Source of the DNA: Escallonia rubra
Lineage: Eukaryota > Streptophyta > Magnoliopsida > Escalloniales > Escalloniaceae
Assembly: GCA_033065855.1 (NCBI GenBank)
Contig: JAVXUO010001085.1
Location: 1-64,000, forward strand
Direction: 5' to 3'
DNA length: 64,000 nucleotides
A program made the translations under genes and the position numbers. Positions within the stretch are counted from its first letter, which is position 1. Every line of letters begins with the position of its first letter. Shown here one piece after another: positions 11,501-22,500 of this stretch. The notes below the pieces were generated by a model. It was given only the letters and a program-made list of their open reading frames with translations. It was not told the DNA's origin and did not search any database.

Positions 11501-14500
11501 GCTCCTTGATATTCAGTGTCCTTGACAGGGAGTGCCCATGGGTCTTGCATGATAAGATATGGTTAATATCTGCATGCCTTATTGTCGCCAGGCCTGCTAA
11601 ATAGCATTTGTTGCATTTCATCATTATAGATGTATGTGATTCGATCTGAACTTACATGATCGTAGTCAAATTTCTGCTCACCCCCTTGTACTTCCCTGAA
11701 TTACGTACCAAGTTAAGTAGACAAGGCAAATGATCTGGTTTTAAAATTTGACCTGAGAGTGGGCTGAAAATATTCCCAAGGTTGGTTGTATCAGGGCAGA
11801 AGGCAGATCATATTTCTCCTCATCCGCGAAGAAGATGGAAATTCATCTCGACGGTCTTTGAAGATCTCGGTCTCTCTGTCTCTATCTCTCTTCCCACCTG
11901 TTTCTCCCTCCCTTCCTCCTTCCTCTGTTCATCAGGACGCACATGATGTCTGGTCGCATTTCTTGCTGTGTCATCGTGTCACTTTCCTGCATGCCAAATC
12001 AGATTATTTGGAATAGCCCTTAAAGAAGCAATGTTCTCTCATACTGATTACATTTATTGGATGGCTTGGGCTTGTGTTGGGAAAGCTTGGATTGCTTTAA
12101 CTGTATGTGGGTTTCCGCAAAACGTTATAGTTAAAACAAGAATAAGCGTTTTTTTCTTTCTTTCTTTCTACAGCACTTGCTCTTTTCACCGTTTCCTGGA
12201 ATTCCAAATCCGTGAATTTAGTTACCTTAATTGAACTGCAACCTTCTGCTTGTTGATCTATCAACGTGTATCTCGGGCACTAACGACTGGAGTATACCAT
12301 GGCTCAGGGTCATAAGAAATGGATCACTGGCATATCTTGGGAACCAGTACATCTGAATTCTCCGTCTCGTCGCTTTGTTACTTCCAGTAAAGATGGTGAT
12401 GCACGAATATGGGACATTACATTGCGGAAATGTGTTATTTGTCTTAGCGGCCACACGCTTGCAGTAACTTGTGTGAAGTGGGGTGGAGATGGAGTAATAT
12501 ATACTGGGTAAGTTATTTTTGAAATTTTGGAACCGTGAACAGAAATTGTTTGCTTGTACTTGCTTGTCATCTTTTCTGCTGAAGTACTTTTTTTGCCTTG
12601 ATATTTTGGGGAAGAAAATAACGCGCTTCCTTAGTTCTTTGTATATTTCTCTTTATTTTAGTTGAGTTCAGTTGAATGTCATCTCTTACAGGCAACAAAC
12701 TTTAACATCGATGTGACTATATCTACATGTGCAGAACGCATGCCTTATTCGCATCAAAGTTTTGTTTACGAGTTTATGTACATAATAAGTCTTTCAATTA
12801 TAGCCTCTTTTGAGCTTAAGTCCTCCATTCTGAATGCCTTATTTTTGAGGTCTGAATATGTATGTATATTGTACAGCCTCTTTTGATATTTTCCTGGACT
12901 TTCTAGGAGTTTGGCTTGTTGTATAAGTTTTTGATAATTCTCTTTTCTGTATACGGGTTCCCCACCTTGTCGTTTTAGATAATTTTTCTTATAAAATCTC
13001 GCTCAATAATATTCCAACACAGATTCACATCCCTAAAATAACTTTTTTTTCATTGTGCTATCCTGTTAATTACTATTTTCGTACTTGCTGTTGGCATTAC
13101 TGTCTTTCCAAATGGAGACCTCTTACTCTACTAGTGTAAGCACCTACTCTGCTAGTGTTGCAAAAAATGGAAAAAGACGACATGAAATAAAAGTGTCTAT
13201 TAAGGCATCCACCTTAGCTCGATCAGGATTAAAATTTCTGGAGAGACATGGTGGAGGAGAAGACGCTATTGGTTAAGTACTTGCAATGATGGGAGGACTA
13301 GACTTGACTCAAACCTGACCTTTTGGGGCTGTCATCAGACTTGTTCCCACCGTTTACAGACCATTGCCATTAGCAATGGACCAAAAGTAAAATTTGAGAA
13401 GAATCCATCAACTACTTGCTGGATATTAATTTGGCTGCTAGTCCTTGAAAGTGATTGCACTCATTGCATCTTAAATTGACCTCTTAGTTTCTGTTTTTAC
13501 TTTGTGATAGTGGAAGTAAACCTAAATCACGTGTTGTGGCACTGAAGCATTCCTTTAATTTAAAATTGGTTAGAGAAAAAGGAAAACAATTGACGTATCT
13601 TGCTTAAAACTTAACCTGTCATTTACATTTTGTCTTTTCCCGGGAAAAAGTTAAATTCACTTTGGACCCTCTTTAATTAAGAATGCGTCTTTACTGAGCT
13701 CCATAATGATAATCACGGCTTTGCCTCTCATGCTGCAGATCTCAGGATTGTGTAATCAAAGTATGGGAAACTTCACAGGGAAAGCTAATTCGTGAATTAA
13801 AGGTGAATTCATATGCATTAATTAATTGTTAGGCTCTCTCTTTGCTTGGCAGCATATTTATAATTCCCTCCAATATATTTTGAGGTATGGCCGTTTATAG
13901 GTGCTGCTTGTATATTTGAAGCAACTAACCAAGTGCTTACACCTCCTTTACCTTTCTTAGTTGTAGTAGAACTACTGTTGAGCCGCAAATCCTACATGCT
14001 GTCTCCTTTGTTTATCATAAACCCAGACAATACCCGCGAATCTTACATGCCATATTATCCACCAACTTGGCCCAGCCAAAAGCATGTACGTAGTGTACTG
14101 TGTGGACATGGTCCTTGGTAGAGCCCTCCAAGTGATTATGCCCGTACCAAGGGGGTAACGCGCATGGTCAAGGGAACTTTGCATTTTATTAATAGAGCAT
14201 CACAAAGGGGAGCTTCCATGATTTGTGTATTACTTTTTTGTTGATTACCATTGAGAGACCCATGTGGCTCAGCACTCTCCATTTGGAGTCTTGAGGGTAT
14301 GTGGGGTAGACTAAGGCATGGTTCTCAGGAACATGTCATAGCCCAGTCTCCAGCCCACTTGGTTCTAAGACCTATTATTTTTTATTGCTGCATTCTCTTA
14401 TCCTCTATTTAGCCGCCAAATTTGATGCATTACATAGTACTGTATGCAGCTTCATTTTTGTATCTCCTTTTTATTTGTGTATTTAATACTGAATGTAGGG

Positions 14501-17500
14501 TCACGGGCATTGGGTTAATTCACTGGCATTGAGCACTGAATATGTTCTTCGGACTGGAGCCTTTGATCATACCCGTAAAGAATATTCATCACCAGAGGAA
14601 ATGAAGGAGGTAACTGTTAGTTTTAGGAAATGTTGAACACAGTCTTCTGATTTTTTCTCATAGCCAATTAAAACTTCATATTCACTTAATTTCTTCGTGT
14701 AACTATACCTGCTTTGGTGGTTTTTCATATTTCTGCATGGTTCTCCAGCCTGAGGTTCTTATCCTTAAAACACTGGTCGTAAATTTTTCTGATTGTGTAC
14801 GGTAAGTCTATATTAAAATTTGTTCCAGTACATGTGAATCTTTATTTTTTATGCTTTAGTACCAAAATGATGCATCCCATTTCTGAGTGAGTTGTTATAT
14901 ATTACTATGTGCACTCCAAAGAAAGAGTCTGCTTAGAATAGTGGAACATTTTTTTGAACAATTTTGATCTCCCAAATTGACTCTCTGCCAATTTTAGCAC
15001 TTGAGTGATGGGCAATGGATATCTTTTGTAGAATATTGATGTTATGGTTCCTTTTGTAGTATACATTCTTATCAGAAGAGCCTGTGGGATAATATGCGCG
15101 CTGGAATGTGTATGGTTTATGAATGCTAAAAACCCACGTGTGAAAAAGTGGGTAGAAGGATAGACTCGGTTGAGATAGTCTCGAACCTTCTGGGCCGAGG
15201 CTTGACAAAAATCAAGCAAGTATGATGCCCTACTTGAATGGAACCATGACGGTCTTTAATTAAGTAATATAAGCCTGTGGTGGGATTAAGCCTTGAGAAA
15301 GAAAGAGATGTAGGTGCAATAATAAGAACCCTCACCCTCAGGGCTGGAAGAAAGGATAGAAAAACCCTCTGGGTTGTAGAAAAAGACTCTTTAGGGTTGA
15401 GGAAGAAGAACTATTCAAGTTTGGGGGCAATAGTCTCGTGGTTTAGTAAGATCTTAAGTGGGTTATAGCTAGCAATTCCAGCATCTTGATTTACTTTGTA
15501 GACTGGGAAAAGCACTACAAAAGAAGTATTAAGTATTTGGGAGATGAAGCCTCGGGTGAGGCGGCGGCGGCCTCGAATGAGCAAGTAAACTCGGAGCGTG
15601 CTATTCAGGTCGCGTGATCACGAAGGCAACTTCCCCGATCAATACTCAAGCATACAAGTCATCTGTTGGAGAACAATTTTTTGCATTGTCAGTTATAACT
15701 CAGTGTGCCAATTTTAACACCCTAACCCTGGACCATCCAAGATCAACTGTAGCGGCTCGACTTGGACGCCAATTACCCTAATACTCCAGGTTAGAACTAT
15801 GTACTTACATTAAATTTAGAAGCATCTCAAAAAGGAAGCAGGGATCCAAATCTTGTTACCGTGGCAGTATACCTGCTGAAAATGCATCATTTTGCAATAT
15901 AGAAGCATGTCCTTCTTTTTCTTTTCATGCTTGTGGTTTTTTCTTATAAACTTAACCGACATAAGCTCCCTCCCTCAAAGTTTTGTCAAATACTGCTCAA
16001 AGATGCAAGTTATATGGCTGCAAACTTTATTAGTTGGTCCTTTTCTTCTATTTTACTGTTGTTATTGGGGTCCTTAATGGGGATACACTTAAGAGAAAAA
16101 GAATCGAGAGAAAAGTGGACTGTGCTCTGTGTTTGAGGTAGAATCTCCCCCTATATCTTGCTCACCTGCTGTTGTGCCACCATGCGAATCCAACTTAAAG
16201 CTTCACAGATTAGTTATGGTTTCCTTTCAAGTTTAGCTCTCATTTTCTCCTGCAACTCCATAAAATCATTTGTTGTTGCATCAGGTAGCTTTACAAAGGT
16301 ACAATAAAATGAAAGGCAATGCCCCTGAAAGATTAGTATCAGGATCTGATGATTTCACCATGTTCCTCTGGGAACCTGCTGTTAGCAAACACCCGAAAAC
16401 TCGAATGACAGGTCATCAACAGGTATTTCCCCATGCCATGTTACAATCTGGTCCAGACGGCTCTTTCTTGCACCTTTGTTATCTGGAATGGTCTTCTGCA
16501 TGGCTTTTTCATATCCGGGCAACCTATCATGAAGTCAATTTACATGTTGCAACTTTCAACTTCCTTATTCCTTTAGCTATATTGGAGAATAAAACATACA
16601 CAAAAGAATAGGAAACATTTGCAGGTTAATTCGGTTTCTTTGTGATCTCTGAGAAGATCATTTACATCTTTTAGTTGCTTGACGCCTGGGGGGTTTGTTT
16701 ACTCGTCACCGGCGGGCATTCGTCTTCTCTGCCTTCTAGAGAAACCATCAAAATCTTGATTTGGGTGAACTTCATTTTCCCTTTTAATTGTAGACATTCG
16801 CTTAATGTTTACGCTTTTTAAGGCACGTAAGTATTTTTAAACAGGGATAGACTCTATGGTATGTAAATAAAGGATATAAAGAGACTGGGAGTGGAAGTAG
16901 ATAAAGAACAAGCACTTGTGTGCCTCCCATCTTGGCACATCATTGATACTTTCCTCAAGGACAATGGATATCAGGTCTTTTGCTTGAAATGTATCCCTCA
17001 TCCACTGTTCTGTGTTGGTATAAGGCATCTCTCCCTTTAAATAAATTATAGCTGCTTTTGAGGGAGGGAGGGAGGGAGGAGCAAGGTCTACTATTCCTTT
17101 GTGTTCAGCATTTTTTAGTTCTTAAAATGATGTTCTAAGTGACATTAGCTAATTATCTCTGATCATACTATCATCATCTGATGTATTATTTACTCCGTGG
17201 CTCCCTTTTCCTTGCAAAGTGTCTCTAGTTATTTAGTGGTGTCTAATTTTTTCACAAGAGCTAAAGTTCACAATTCATAATAATCAACAGTCTACAGTGC
17301 TTGCATGTAATTGATGCCTAAGCCCTGACTGAGTGTTGCTTGTATCGAACTAGAATTGCGTGTACTATCAAGAGGCCTCCGAAATTTGAGTTCTTGGATT
17401 TCATGGGATTATTTCTTCAGGTTCAGCGGTTTGAGTCTTGCTGATTCTTTCTTCTTCTTTTATTTCTTCCCATTCAAACAGCTAGTGAACCATGTTTACT

Positions 17501-18170
17501 TTTCTCCTGACGGGCAATGGATTGCAAGTGCCTCATTTGACAAGTCGGTCAAGTTGTGGAACGGTATCACCGGAAAATTTGTTGCTGCTTTCCGGGGTCA
17601 TGTCGGGCCTGTTTATCAGATAAGGTTTGAACTGTTTCCACTGCCTCCATTTGCAACATTGTACGGCTGGTTATCATTTCTCATTTTTTTTCTGCAGCTG
17701 GTCTGCCGACAGTAGGCTTCTTTTAAGCGGCAGCAAAGACTCGACATTGAAGGTAACTTCTAGCTCTTAAGCTCGTTGTCAACATAGTACCATTTGAAAT
17801 ATGCTTTTTCCGTTTAATTTAGTCTTGGCATTCTTGTATCATTTATGCGTCACCTCTTAGCCTTCGGGAATCCCCTGCCCCACCCTCTCCCCATTTGTCC
17901 AATGTAAAACGCCTCTCATTTAACTTCTTTGAAACGTGCTGTCAAGGTATGGGATATCCGGACACAAAAATTGAAGGAAGACCTTCCAGGTCATGCAGAT
18001 GAGGTACTTCATGCTCTAGAGAGACCACTAAGTCCTTTATGTATCTCATGTGACTAATCCTTAGGTACTTCCTCCATTTCTTGAAGGTTTTTGCTGTTGA
18101 TTGGAGTCCAGATGGGGAGAAGGTAGCATCCGGTGGTAGGGATAGAGTTCTAAAGTTATGGATGAGCTAG
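2591..18170 (+). CDS. NLE: Notchless protein homolog, 60S ribosome-assembly WD40 protein
   Basis: Plant Notchless (yeast Rsa4 type) is a nuclear/nucleolar WD40 factor of pre-60S maturation. It binds the Midasin/Rea1 ATPase through its N-terminal NLE domain. I rebuild 13 GT-AG exons: 2591-2746, 6703-6784, 6902-6991, 8181-8306, 11302-11429, 12308-12507, 13739-13802, 14499-14609, 16285-16422, 17482-17624, 17698-17752, 17947-18003 and 18087-18170. They sum to 1434 nt, or 477 aa, close to the ~473 aa I recall for the Arabidopsis protein. The NLE domain (about residues 14-80) opens with [12 protein letters not shown]. Eight WD repeats follow from about residue 109, including [23 protein letters not shown] and DRVLKLW. 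The first ATG is chosen because the NLE domain begins a few codons later. No frame break is seen. Intron 1 contains an antisense Ty3/gypsy element and intron 4 a probable DNA transposon. The gene converges on reductase A. Confidence 0.96.
3054..3535 (-). repeat. 3' LTR of the intron-1 retrotransposon
   Basis: Direct repeat partner of 5603-6068. It carries a roughly 10-nt extra segment after AGGGTTGG and a short extra CTCAG-type segment compared with the other LTR. It has TG...CA termini and borders the left GTTGG target duplication. Confidence 0.9.
3536..5560 (-). pseudogene. Retrotransposon gag-protease-RT fragment, broken
   Basis: On the minus strand, from 5560 down, there is a gag-like region. 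About 4820-5240 includes NGDNPRGW and a W-x(n)-F-x-DLYARF pattern typical of retrotransposon gag. A degenerate zinc knuckle ([11 protein letters not shown], about 4500) follows, then a retropepsin-type aspartic protease with [11 protein letters not shown] (about 4245-4260) and [10 protein letters not shown] (about 4030-4060). The RT N-terminus has FDDVFAEP (about 3770-3800) and [17 protein letters not shown] (ending about 3540). Stops and frame changes split it, for example between 4292 and 4345 and in the gag N-terminus. RT catalytic motifs, RNase H and integrase are absent, so the element cannot move by itself. Confidence 0.9.
5603..6068 (-). repeat. 5' LTR of the intron-1 retrotransposon
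   Basis: Direct repeat partner of 3054-3535, lying upstream of the gag frame on the minus strand. TG...CA ends, with the right target duplication GTTGG at 6069-6073. Confidence 0.9.
8307..11301 (+). other. NLE intron 4, enlarged by repeats
   Basis: This 3-kb intron separates the exons for WD blades 1 and 2. About 8990-9120 has a GCATGGACGCGGACACC start and repeated GGACACTGCA words. It resembles a dispersed plant repeat related in style to the MITE at 26487-26833, but I could not find its second terminus. The block 9502-10920 is listed separately. No other gene is supported here. Confidence 0.55.
9502..10920. mobile_element. Probable non-autonomous DNA transposon with long imperfect TIRs
   Basis: The left end (about 9505-9610) and the reverse complement of the right end (about 10740-10920) align over roughly 80-100 nt. 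They share ACTCGGCAnTCCT, a following GGTTT block, CTACAnCTAAC and GATTACACT/AATTACACT words in the same order. Between them lies CAC-rich, then GGTGG-rich DNA with no transposase I can recognise. Long degenerate TIRs fit a Mutator-like non-autonomous element or a captured fragment. I found no clear target duplication, so the borders are approximate. Confidence 0.45.
14610..16284 (+). other. NLE intron 8, site of the tandem-duplication breakpoint
   Basis: The intron holds no gene I recognise. It matters because homology to the later NLE fragments starts inside it at about 15815: the words around GGGATCCAAATC and TGGCAGTATACCTGCTGAAAA recur at 29755-29795. Everything downstream of this point was copied with the reductase units. 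The upstream part (about 14905-15800) is unexplained. Confidence 0.6.
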
Positions 18171-19518
18171 AATATACAATTGCGAAGGAAGGTACATGTG
18201 ATGAAACGAAACACATGGCAACTGTATATGATGCTAAAAGACAGGTGCATCAAGAAGAATCATAAGATGAGGGCAAATGTACATGACGCTGATTTCTTGG
18301 CGGTTTAGTGAGGGAAAGTGTGCATGGAGCTGATTTTCCGAGATATTGGGCTTTTGGTTCTTACCATCTGCAAATTTTGCGGTCAAATCATTTGCTGTTG
18401 CAATCCAGATAAAAATGCTGTACTTCATGTTGTTGGAAAGAAAAGCGATTTGTTGCCTTCTTCCTTCTCCAGTTATCATGTCCACTGATTAATATGTTGA
18501 ACATCTAGTTTTTGGTATTGGGCTCTGTTTGTACTAGTTCAGGTTTGTAATGCATACAAGTTCATTAGCATCAAGAGTTTTGCTCATCTGCCCAATCCCA
18601 GTTCTTGGTCTTCTGTTTAGGCTCTTTAGAAATTTCAAGCTAGTTATACTCAACATAAACGTGTACCATTACAACTGTATAGCTACATGTTCATGTTTTT
18701 GCGTTGTATTTCGTACGCCAAAATTGAAAACGAAACTGTTTTGTTGCATTTTCTAGTGTGTAATGGTACACCTTAGGAATATTGAAACCCCCACGCAATG
18801 GCGCATCATCGATTACTATGATTAAAGGTGCACCAATTCAATTTTGGCATCGACCAATCAACTAAAGAAACAATCTTGCTCCTAACCTTAAATTTAGTGC
18901 TTTTAGCAACACATCATGATTGCATGGCGTCTTTAAGCACCAATTCAATTTTGGCATCGACCAATCAACTAAAGAAACAATCTTGCTCCAAACCTTAAAT
19001 TTAGTGCTTCTAGCAACACATCATGATTGCATAGCGTCTTTAATTTTCAATATAAGGTGCTTAATAGCGACGACGAGTTACTACCCTTTATAAGAACCTT
19101 TTTAGTACGATGCATGTCGGATAGGTTAAGTGCTTTAAACTTCTAGATCCATCTTCTTCACATAAAATTCCCCTTTCCCTACACCCTACATTGGGTGCTG
19201 AAGGGGGGAAATTTGCCCTCTTTCAGGTTATTTGCTGGAAGTCCATACATGCAGAGTTGGCCATGAGCTCCAGGTTGAAGGGTTACTCAAGAGAAGTCTC
19301 TTCGGTTCACATTCGTCCAGGTGTTAGGATCATAGAAATGCAGGTTCAAGTATCAGATAACGTTTCTTGATTATAAAACTTGAAATAATAAGGGTAAAAC
19401 AGACTTGTACAGTGCTTCCGCACAAAATTTTGAGACATACAGAGGCGAAACCATGGTGATACACCAATGTACAAACTTGCATTACTTTGTAAATGATATT
19501 GTTCCCTAGGGATATAAT
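18171..19518. other. Convergent spacer between NLE and reductase A
   Basis: NLE (+) and reductase A (-) run towards each other here. The spacer must hold both 3' untranslated regions. It is the reference copy of a spacer found again at 32597-33724, 43438-44573, 55208-55829 (partial) and about 59950-60824. No additional gene is seen. Confidence 0.75.
18831..19044. repeat. 107-bp tandem duplication in the first spacer
   Basis: Two head-to-tail copies (18831-18937 and 18938-19044) both start CACCAATTCAATTTTGGC and differ at only a few bases. The matching places at about 33210, 44050, 55340 and 60350 have a single copy. The duplication is therefore private to the first unit and young. Confidence 0.85.
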
Positions 19519-22500
19519 TTAGAAGCTCAACAAATTCTTCTCTTTCAAGTCTTCAATGGTGTCCTTGAGGGTCACCTCAAGAGGAATGAAATCAATTCCC
19601 AAACTTTTTGCCCTTTCCTTGGACACCTGGTAGGGGGCAGATTTAGGCTTTTCCTCTTCACATCTGTCGTTGCAACCAAGACATACAACTCTACTCAGAC
19701 GTCAATTATTTGGAATAATCACAACAGAATACTTGAGTGCATCATATGGTCTTAATGCAGGATCCTTGGAGCTCAAACCATTTTAGAACTGAGAGGGTAA
19801 AAAAACATCCCTAAGGCTAAATAAAGAAATCTTAAAAAGATAAACTAATCTCCTTAGAGCTTAAATCCTCCTAATAAGTTGTTTCGATACGATGAAACTT
19901 GCTTATTAGTTAAAAGCTAGAAGTCATGTCCTACCTACTGATAAACAACTCATCCAGAAACTCAGCTGCTCAGTTGTGATGTAGTTCAGACGAGATTAAA
20001 GTCCTGTTGGTTTCATAGAAAATGCTTCAATGAAAACACTTTCTGGAAAAAGCTTTCCGGAATATGCTTTGCGGAAAATAGCAGTTCCTGAAAACATTTT
20101 CATGAATTTCATTTTCCGCTATTTGGGTGTTGCATAATGATACAAATATCTATACAAAAAAAAGATACGTTTTCAGCTATTTTCGCTGTTTGGGCGTCGC
20201 TATGGGTGTATGGGGGGTGGGGTCTATGTGTGTGTGGTTGGGTGGTGTGTGTGTGGGGCGGGCGGGCGGGCGGGCGGGTTGGGGGTGTGGGTGGGTGCGC
20301 GGGCATGCGCACGTGTGTGTTTGCGTGTGTCGGTGTCTCTGTGTGCGTGTTGGCGGGGGCGGGAGTGTGAGTGTGTCGGGGTGTGTGTGCGTGTGGGCGG
20401 ACGTGTGTTGGAGTTTTTTTTTGTGCGTGTAAGTGTGTGGGTGTGTATGTTCAGTGGTCTGGAAAATGACGATTTCTATGCATCAAACACCGAAAAATGA
20501 TTTCCGTGAAACAACATGCATTCCCCCTTTGAAGATTTTACAATTTACAGACGTCAAATTGAAGAATAAGCATCTAGTAACAACAACAATATGACAAGAA
20601 ATCCTTATTAACCACCTTGACAAAGTAGGTAGGCTGGCTCTTAAGTTGGTAGCCATGTAGCGGAGAAGTTTGAGAGTAATTCTCTATAAGGTGAATATAT
20701 TTCTCGAAATCTTTTGACATTGTGCTCTGATTACTCTTTCTCGAAGGCACCAAAAGAGCCTTTGAGATTAAGGTTAGGGAGCAAGCTACCACGGAATTTT
20801 CAGATTTTGTTTTGGCCACAACATCAATGATCAATAGCAATGTGGTCCAGGAACAGGGGTAAAGGCTGTGTACATCTAACCCTAATTGGCGGGAGCCTCA
20901 TGTATTATGCAGCCCTATTAGGAAGGACTTGTTTCAATGTAGCATAGCTGCCTATAACATTCATGACTGCCCCAGATAGCGTTGTAATCTGATTTGTAAT
21001 ACGTCTGTGCTGAAAAAATAGTTATTAAATAGGATTTGTAACTACATATTTCTAGAAAATCCGTTGACATGATGTCTGTTGGTTACTTTTATTTGGTAGC
21101 AAACTTACTGTGCGTCATGGTTACGGTCCTAGCCCCTTGGTTATTTTGTTGTCTGATCATATAGTTATATCTAGCAGAACTAGATTGGAGGTAGGTCATA
21201 AGACACCAAAGCGTTTGTCGAACGTGTACTTTCTGTTATTGGCAGCATTAACGTGCATTTGCCAAATTTGTAAGTAGCTTAACTATTTCAATTGATGCAT
21301 AATGATGATAAATACGTCATAAAGCCTTAAAACTTACTTTTGAGGAAGGTTCAGAGTTGGATAAAGCTTGTGTAGAATTTTCAGAGCCTCTGCAGAGTAA
21401 ATTACTGTACCAACTAAACAGTATCTGCCACTAGCTGAAGGAATCTCAAATGCTTTTATATGTGCACAAGCAACATCCCTAACATCAACATATCTGTAGA
21501 TTCCGTTGGAAAAGACTTCTCTACCTGCATCATATAAAACTCAACTACGTAATTGCAAGCATTTGGAAGACCCATTAGAAAGAAAATATGGGTATTTCTG
21601 GTACAAAAGACCTGGATACATACATAGCAAGGTAATGTTTGGGACATTATATCCTCATATTAAGTCGCATAGATGCTACTGAATTGCAATTGCTAAAAAC
21701 ATTTCTTTACATAAAGCCAAGTTATCCAGTACTGGGGTCAGTATAGCACACCTGCAGCTATTATCAGCATGCTCCATTTAACAATTAACATGCTCCATTA
21801 GCTTTCTGGAGATTAACAATGCACTGGGTGGCTGTAATCAATGAACTTGGTTAGTTTTTTATATCTAAAAATCATACTTTTTCCAGGTTGCGGTTCCCCT
21901 GCTTCTTGTTGTTCCCTCTAACATCATCACATATACCCAGCTTCATATGATCAAAGAACACAGAATTACCTTTGAATGATAACAGCAATGGGACCAACTG
22001 AAAAACAAAAAAACCATCTTGGGTTGATATAGCTACAATTGTTCAGCTGAATCTAAGTTTCATTACTTTCGCATTATCCAATCAATAGGATCTACTTAGG
22101 AACATCATTTTTGTTTTGATTGCTTAGGGAACTCAAAGTTGAAGCTACACATTACATGGGAAGGCTAACAGGAAACCAGTTGAAGACAGTGAATGCGGAT
22201 CTCAATCATTCCTTTGACTTCTCTTCCTACAAGTCATGGATTTGGAGGATCTTTTGCTAAAGTTTCAGAAAGACTGAAAGTAGCATGGTTTTAGCTTTCA
22301 ACTGAAGCATGTATCCACCATGGTGAAAGCCATTGAGATTTCTAGTGCGCAGGTTACCTTTTATGAACCGGCAAATCACATTTATGGATTCCTTCGACAT
22401 ATAAAGTTAACAACAGATTGTGAACAATGGGTTTGTAAGTTAATAATTTCCAGCAATATTTTTCCACAGTAAACTCCTCTATTGCTTCTTTTCTTTCATC

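Noticed and set aside
20127-20500. Three overlapping open frames of about 77-101 codons rich in Cys, Val, Gly and Trp
   Set aside because: Direct translation of a GT/G-rich microsatellite, with no conserved counterpart in the paralogous introns.
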